A stretch of 10,629 nt of DNA from NCBI GenBank assembly GCA_031261945.1, contig JAISIQ010000011.1, forward strand, positions 1-10,629, written 5' to 3'. The notes beneath the pieces are model-generated. The model saw nothing but the letters and a program-made list of their open reading frames with translations. It was not told the DNA's origin and made no database searches. Position numbers and translations under genes: made by a program. The stretch comes from Methanobrevibacter sp. GTDB taxonomy: Archaea; Methanobacteriota; Methanobacteria; Methanobacteriales; Methanobacteriaceae. Of this stretch, positions 6,408 to 10,629 are shown piece by piece; position 1 is the first letter of the stretch, and every line of letters begins with the position of its first letter.

Positions 6408-7148
6408 ATGTTCAATGCGAAAATAGAGATAAATGAAAGCAAATTAAAAATTGTTAGTGATATAAACACTGATTTTCTTGAAGATTATATTTTAAATGAA
6501 AGAAATCAACTAAATAGCTATTGTAAAAGAAATAGCTATTTTTTTAAATCACATACTCCCGTTGAAGTTGAAGAAGGACCAAAAATAGCTAAAATTATGT
6601 CAAAATCTGGAGAAATAGCTAAAATTGGACCAATGGGGGCTGTTGCAGGGACGATTTCAGAACTTTGTCTTGATCAGTTAATAGCTAAAGGTTCTAGTTA
6701 TTCACTCATTAATAATGGAGGAGATATTGCTTTCATAAATAAAAATAAAGATAAAAATATTATTTGTGGAATATATGCTGGAAATTCAGCTATTTCTGGA
6801 AAAATAGCTTTTAAATTCAAAAAATCTAATAAAAGTTATGGAGTTTGTACATCCTCAGGAACAGTGGGATATTCTTTTAGCTATGGAAAAGCAGATGCTG
6901 TTTCGATTATTGCAAATAAAGCAAGTATTGCAGATGCGCTTGCAACATCAATAGGAAATGCAGTTCAAGGAAAAAAAGAAGAAATAGCTATTGAAAAGGG
7001 ATTAGAAAAAGCAAAAGAATTTAAAAAACATTTTATTGGAGGAATAATTATTGTAAACAATTCAATAGGAACTATTGGAAAAATACCAGAATTAATAGCT
7101 ATTGAAAAAGGAGATTTAAAAGAGTTTTCAAAAGATACAATTAATTAA
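6408..7148 (+). CDS. UPF0280 (COG2122) protein, ApbE-related
   Basis: 246 residues. Blocks of the UPF0280 family are visible: HTPVEVEEGP (49-58), GPMGAVAGTISEL (74-86), SLINNGGDIAF (99-109), CTSSGTVGYSFSYGKADAV (147-165) and ASIADALATSIGN (172-184). The NNGGDI and ADALAT segments resemble ApbE, the flavin transferase, so an ApbE-like fold is likely. The reaction is not established. From memory, COG2122 members were implicated in sulfide assimilation and homocysteine synthesis in Methanosarcina. Four Cys are present (39, 87, 120, 147); Cys147 lies in the conserved CTSSGT block. It sits 56 bases after comA and probably shares its transcript, so a role in sulfur insertion or flavin loading for CoM synthesis is an inference. 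It contains many AATAGCTATT-type motifs. Its stop runs into a TTAA-type repeat. Confidence 0.88.
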   Translation: MFNAKIEINESKLKIVSDINTDFLEDYILNERNQLNSYCKRNSYFFKSHTPVEVEEGPKIAKIMSKSGEIAKIGPMGAVAGTISELCLDQLIAKGSSYSLINNGGDIAFINKNKDKNIICGIYAGNSAISGKIAFKFKKSNKSYGVCTSSGTVGYSFSYGKADAVSIIANKASIADALATSIGNAVQGKKEEIAIEKGLEKAKEFKKHFIGGIIIVNNSIGTIGKIPELIAIEKGDLKEFSKDTIN

Positions 7149-7182
7149 TTAATTAATTAACTAACTAATTAACTAATTAAAT
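7141..7182. repeat. TTAATTAA-type tetranucleotide repeat between convergent genes
   Basis: Reiterated TTAA/CTAA units cover the stop of the UPF0280 gene and most of the gap to the comE stop. The array puts several TAA codons on both strands, giving redundant stops for both convergent genes. Similar four-base reiterations occur in the other gaps of the comDE operon. Confidence 0.7.
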
Positions 7183-7716
7183 TGATTTCATAAACCTGGA
7201 TTTAATTTCTTCAGGACTTAAATCAATTATTCCAACATCTGCATTGCCAGGTTTGATTTTATAATGTATAAATATAGGTTCTTCTATATTTTGAGATAAA
7301 ATAGTTTTAAAATCAATATCATTATAATTATAAACATTTTTAAATCCAGTGGATTTAGCTATTTCTAATAAGTTTGTTTTTTTGCAATATGTTTCTTGAT
7401 TTCCAGTAGATCCATATGCTCCATTATCTAAAGCTATTAAAATAAAATTTTTAAGTTGTTGATTAGCTATTGTTACTAAAGAACCTAAATTCATAAGAAT
7501 TGAACCATCTCCATCTAAAACTATTACTTTTTTATCTTGAGAAAGTGCTAAACCTAATCCTATTGAAGAAGCAAGGCCCATAGAACCTAACATATAAAAA
7601 TTTTTATTTCTATCTTTGATTTCATATAATTCTCTTGATGGAAATCCAATATTAGCTATTACCAGCTCATCAGAGATATATTTTGAAATTTCATTTATTG
7701 CATCATATCTTTTCAT
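7177..7716 (-). CDS. comE: Sulfopyruvate decarboxylase, beta subunit
   Basis: 179 residues. It is the ThDP-binding half of sulfopyruvate decarboxylase (EC 4.1.1.79), which converts sulfopyruvate to sulfoacetaldehyde plus CO2, the step before CoM itself. The ThDP/Mg motif is intact: GDGS (69-72) followed by DNGAYGSTG (97-105), with NLGSLVTIANQ between. The N-terminal LGSMGLASSIGLGLAL (43-58) is also typical of this domain. The enzyme is a heteromer with ComD, encoded 45 bases upstream on the same strand. The ATG at 7716 is preceded by GTGAT, a partial Shine-Dalgarno. The fold is shared with the C-terminal domain of phosphonopyruvate decarboxylase, but the ComD/ComE split together with nearby comA settles the assignment. 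Confidence 0.94.
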   Translation of the reverse strand: MKRYDAINEISKYISDELVIANIGFPSRELYEIKDRNKNFYMLGSMGLASSIGLGLALSQDKKVIVLDGDGSILMNLGSLVTIANQQLKNFILIALDNGAYGSTGNQETYCKKTNLLEIAKSTGFKNVYNYNDIDFKTILSQNIEEPIFIHYKIKPGNADVGIIDLSPEEIKSRFMKSI

Positions 7717-7761
7717 AAAATCACAAACTATTCACAATTAAATAATCAATTAAATAATCAA

Positions 7762-8256
7762 TTACCAGTAATTTATATCTGCTAAAATAGCTATTGGTTT
7801 TTTTAATTCTGTTGATAAATTCCAAGAGTTTCCTACAATTTCTTTTGCTTCATCAGGTGTTTTAATTTGCTTGCAAGAAATGTTTAATATACTGAACAAA
7901 TCAGAAGTTACATTACCCATTGGTACTTGACCTATTATGGGTTCCCCCTCAGTTCCCCTATGACTTATTATCATAACAAGAGGGAATGAATATAATTCAT
8001 ATAATGAAGTTAAAGCATTTATAGAATTTCCAAGCCCAGAATTTTGCATTAAAATAGCTATTTTCTTTCCTGCTAAATATGCACCTGCACAAATTCCTAA
8101 TCCTTCTTCTTCTCTTGTGACGGGAATATGGATGATTTCTTCATCTTTATCTATCTTTATAAGAAGTTCTTTTAGATTAATACACGGAACACTAACTATA
8201 AAATCAATTCCTGCAGATTTTATTCCTTGATAAATAGCTTCTGTACTGTTTAACAT
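7762..8256 (-). CDS. comD: Sulfopyruvate decarboxylase, alpha subunit
   Basis: 164 residues. It forms the PYR (pyrimidine-binding) half of the ThDP enzyme and pairs with ComE to build the active site at the subunit interface. Visible blocks: VSVPCINLKEL (21-31), VTREEEGLGICAGAYLAG (46-63), where a Glu is expected to activate ThDP, MQNSGLGNSINALTSL (70-85), LVMIISHRGTEGEP (93-106) and QVPMG (110-114). The ATG at 8256 has no strong ribosome site. It lies between the HdrA-like gene (72 bases upstream) and comE (45 bases downstream), all on the minus strand, so one transcript is likely. The two gaps consist of short TAAT/CAAT-type reiterations. Confidence 0.94.
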   Translation of the reverse strand: MLNSTEAIYQGIKSAGIDFIVSVPCINLKELLIKIDKDEEIIHIPVTREEEGLGICAGAYLAGKKIAILMQNSGLGNSINALTSLYELYSFPLVMIISHRGTEGEPIIGQVPMGNVTSDLFSILNISCKQIKTPDEAKEIVGNSWNLSTELKKPIAILADINYW

Positions 8257-8267
8257 AATATCATCAT

Positions 8268-8328
8268 TAATAAATAAATAATAACTAAATAAATAAGTTT
8301 ATTGATTGATAAATAATTGATTAATTGA
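8268..8328. repeat. AT-rich short-repeat spacer between hdrA-like gene and comD
   Basis: Reiterated AAATAAATA and TTGATTGAT/TTGATTAAT units fill the gap. No terminator hairpin or promoter element is distinguishable, so read-through from the hdrA-like gene into comD is plausible. Confidence 0.5.
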
Positions 8329-10629
8329 TTAATTAATAGCTCTTATTTTCTCATCAAAATCTCTGAATTTTTCAGCAAGCCCTGAAAAATAAGGAATATA
8401 AACTTTAGAGAATTGGATTCTTTCTGGATCGATTCCTTGTTTTTTAATATATTTTTTAAGCTTTTTAACTTTGTTTTCTACTTTTTCATACATTAAATCA
8501 CCAGGATATTCTCCAATAAATACACCATCAGCTCCATTTTTGAGAGCGTAGATTATATGTTCAGGTGTTACCCTATTTACTGAATGAACTTTAATAATAT
8601 GTATAGAATCTGGATAAGACATTCTATTTATTCCAATATTATCTGCAGCAGTATAACCTACTTGATCCAAGAAGACTAATATTCTCTTTTCATCTGGTGA
8701 TTTATCTTTTAGCATACCCTCAATTGTTGCATAGATTTTTTCATTTATATTTCCTTGAATTGTGATTGCAGATGATTTACAAGCAGTTAAACATTCTCCA
8801 CAACCAGAACAAGCCATAGGATCTATAAAGATATTCTTATCCATAATAGAAATAGATTTATGCTTACATATATTTATACACTCCCCACAGCTATTACATT
8901 TATCATAATCTACTTCTGCAATAAATGGTTCTATTTCAAGACCATTATTCATTAATTCAAAAACTTTTGCAGAAGCTGTGTTTGATTGCATGATACTTTC
9001 TGTAATATCTTTTGGTCCTTGAGCAGTTCCACAAACAAAAGCTCCTTTTATGTCAGTTGCAACAGGTTTTATTTTTGGATGAGCTTCTTTTACAAAAAAA
9101 TCTTCTGTTAAACTCATATTTAAAGTTTTAGCTATTTCTTTTGTACCTTCTGAAGCTTCCATAGCTAATGATAAAACAACCATATCTGTTTCAACTTCAA
9201 GAAACTCTTTTGTAAGTGTGTCTTCTACTTTAACTACTAAATTATCATTTGAATTTTTAACAACCTCTCCAGGTCTTCCTCTGATTAACCTAACACCATT
9301 ATCTTGACAATGTTTATAATATTTTTCATACATTCCGGTAGTTCTCATATCAGTATAACATATAATAACATCAGTATCAGGATATTTATGTTTAATAATA
9401 TTAGCATTTTTTAAAGCAACCATACAACATACTTTAGAACAATATTTATGAGCATTGGGCTTCATATCACGAGAACCAACACACTGAATCATGACAACTC
9501 TTTTAGGAACTTTGTCTGAGTTAGGAATTCTTAATTCTCCTTTAGTTGGACCATTAACACCTAAAATACGAGCAAGTTCATTTTGAGTTATTACTTCTTC
9601 ATATCTATCATGCCCATATTCTGGTCTAAGTTTCGGATCAAAGATTTTATGCCCAGTAGCTACAATGACAGAACCTACATTAAGTGGAATTAGCTCTTTT
9701 TCATCATTTAGATTAATTGCACCAACATTACATGCTTTTACACATTTTTCACATTTTTTACAATTATCAATATCAATAGTATATGCATCAGGATAACTTT
9801 GAGAAAAAGGTTTATAAATAGCTTTTTTATAAGACATATTTTCATTAAAGCCATCTAATATTTCAACAGGACATGCTTCATTGCATTTACCACAAGAAAT
9901 ACATAAAGATTCATCAACATAGCGAGGTTTTTTTTCAAGAAGGAGATTGAATGTACCTGACCTTCTTGTTCCACTAATTACCTTAGTATTAGTTAAAATT
10001 TCAATATTTTCATTCCAAACTGTTTCATTAATAAGTGGATTAAGTAAACATAAACTACATTCTTCAGCTATTTTAACAGGAGAAAATACTTTACCTATTT
10101 TAACCATATTCCCCCCGATGGTTGGTTCTTCTTCAATAATATATGTTTTCATTCCACCTTTAGCTATTGATAATGCAGCACTAATTCCAGAAATTCCACC
10201 ACCAATTACAGCAACACTTTCAGGAGTTTGACATATAATTGGATTAACTGGATGAGATTCCTTAACTTTTTCAATAGAAGCATTAATAAGAGAAATAGCT
10301 TTAGAATTAATTTTAGAATTATTATTTATATCATTATTAATAGTAGAATTGATATTGGAATGGATATTAGAATTGATATTAGAATTAATAGTAGAATTGT
10401 TTTTATCATCTTCATTACCATGAACCCAAGAACATTGCTCCCTTAAATTAGCTATATCCATTAAATAAGGATTTAAAGGATTTACATAATCTTGGAATGT
10501 TTTTTCATGAGATATTGGAGAACAAGCAGCTATTACAACCCTATCAAGATCATTATTAACAATGCCATCCCTAATAGCTTTTTTTCCATTAATCGAACAA
10601 AGATTTTCAAATTCTTCAACTATATCTGC
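8329..10629 (-). CDS. HdrA-like iron-sulfur flavoprotein with cysteine-free MvhD-like C-terminus (open at right edge)
   Basis: 766 residues are visible, and the frame is open to 10629, so the N-terminus lies outside. The ATG at 10461 is internal: the 56 codons before it encode HdrA sequence (VVIAACSP, then LNPYLMDIANLREQCSW). Numbering from that Met: FAD-binding GGGISG (87-92), ECSLC (134-138), CVGSRD (327-332) and YCSKVCC (340-346). Four ferredoxin-like CxxCxxCxxxC motifs start at Cys187, 234, 522 and 551. Residues 593-706 align by eye with MvhD/FlpD (RMSYP, NGADGVFIG, PGDLMY), but all its Fe-S cysteines are replaced; no Cys occurs after 561. Residues 15-58 are an Asn/Ile/Ser-rich insertion. 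HdrA is the electron-bifurcating subunit of heterodisulfide reductase. This fused, degenerate form next to comDE is more likely a paralogue, perhaps an electron donor for CoM synthesis (inference). The role is uncertain; the family is not. Confidence 0.9.
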   Translation of the reverse strand, partial: ADIVEEFENLCSINGKKAIRDGIVNNDLDRVVIAACSPISHEKTFQDYVNPLNPYLMDIANLREQCSWVHGNEDDKNNSTINSNINSNIHSNINSTINNDINNNSKINSKAISLINASIEKVKESHPVNPIICQTPESVAVIGGGISGISAALSIAKGGMKTYIIEEEPTIGGNMVKIGKVFSPVKIAEECSLCLLNPLINETVWNENIEILTNTKVISGTRRSGTFNLLLEKKPRYVDESLCISCGKCNEACPVEILDGFNENMSYKKAIYKPFSQSYPDAYTIDIDNCKKCEKCVKACNVGAINLNDEKELIPLNVGSVIVATGHKIFDPKLRPEYGHDRYEEVITQNELARILGVNGPTKGELRIPNSDKVPKRVVMIQCVGSRDMKPNAHKYCSKVCCMVALKNANIIKHKYPDTDVIICYTDMRTTGMYEKYYKHCQDNGVRLIRGRPGEVVKNSNDNLVVKVEDTLTKEFLEVETDMVVLSLAMEASEGTKEIAKTLNMSLTEDFFVKEAHPKIKPVATDIKGAFVCGTAQGPKDITESIMQSNTASAKVFELMNNGLEIEPFIAEVDYDKCNSCGECINICKHKSISIMDKNIFIDPMACSGCGECLTACKSSAITIQGNINEKIYATIEGMLKDKSPDEKRILVFLDQVGYTAADNIGINRMSYPDSIHIIKVHSVNRVTPEHIIYALKNGADGVFIGEYPGDLMYEKVENKVKKLKKYIKKQGIDPERIQFSKVYIPYFSGLAEKFRDFDEKIRAIN
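10339..10398. repeat. 12-bp tandem repeats inside the hdrA-like gene
   Basis: Five 12-base units in a row on the plus strand: AATAGTAGAATT, GATATTGGAATG, GATATTAGAATT twice, and AATAGTAGAATT. On the coding strand they give the NSTI/NSNI/HSNI residues of the low-complexity insertion. Because the unit is a multiple of three, copy changes keep the reading frame. Confidence 0.85.

Noticed and set aside
9947..10446. Two plus-strand open frames (9947-10231 and 10228-10446)
   Set aside because: Both are antisense to the HdrA-like gene; the second mirrors the 12-bp repeat insertion and has repeat-like Arg/Ile composition.
10459..10461. ATG as the start of the HdrA-like gene
   Set aside because: The same frame stays open to the window edge, and the 56 preceding codons encode clear HdrA sequence (AACSP, LNPYL), so this Met is internal.

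Overview
The window reads as chromosome of a very AT-rich, pseudomurein-walled methanogen of the order Methanobacteriales, most like Methanobrevibacter. Three things point there: coenzyme M (CoM) biosynthesis genes (comA, comD, comE) together with an HdrA-type protein, an exported protein carrying what looks like a pseudomurein-binding repeat, and archaeal-type phosphoglycerate kinase and triosephosphate isomerase. Codon use is strongly AT-biased and the spacers are almost pure A/T. The species is an inference; no rRNA is present.

Layout. 1-1024 (+): the 3' end of thiM, then thiE (thiamine phosphate assembly). 1033-2349 (-): pgk, convergent with thiE across 8 bases. 2350-2808: AT-rich spacer. 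2809-3648 (-): exported transglutaminase-like/C71-like cysteine peptidase with a pseudomurein-binding-like segment. 3697-4288: spacer with a slightly GC-richer core. 4289-4966 (-): tpiA. 4967-5565: divergent spacer holding the comA promoter region. 5566-7148 (+): comA, then a UPF0280/COG2122 (ApbE-related) gene. 7177-10629 (-): comE, comD and a large HdrA-like gene that runs off the right edge. On the minus strand the transcription order is hdrA-like, comD, comE.

How the genes fit together. ComA makes phosphosulfolactate from phosphoenolpyruvate and sulfite. ComDE is the ThDP-dependent sulfopyruvate decarboxylase that makes sulfoacetaldehyde. ComB and ComC, the steps between, are not in the window. 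The last step to CoM is a reductive thiolation, so it is notable that the same block holds an ApbE-fold UPF0280 protein (the family has been linked to sulfur assimilation in Methanosarcina, from memory) and an Fe-S flavoprotein of the HdrA family. That HdrA keeps four CxxCxxCxxxC cluster motifs, but its C-terminal MvhD-like domain has lost every cysteine. This is the best candidate for an undescribed system here: a dedicated redox/sulfur module for CoM synthesis. thiM/thiE could supply the ThDP precursor used by ComDE. pgk and tpiA belong to gluconeogenesis.

Two window-wide features stand out. The palindrome AATAGCTATT and its half-sites AGCTATT/AATAGCT are strongly overrepresented, in genes on both strands and in one spacer, like a HIP1-type iterated palindrome. 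Two conserved enzymes (Pgk and the HdrA-like protein) carry in-frame low-complexity Asn/Lys-rich insertions encoded by simple repeats.
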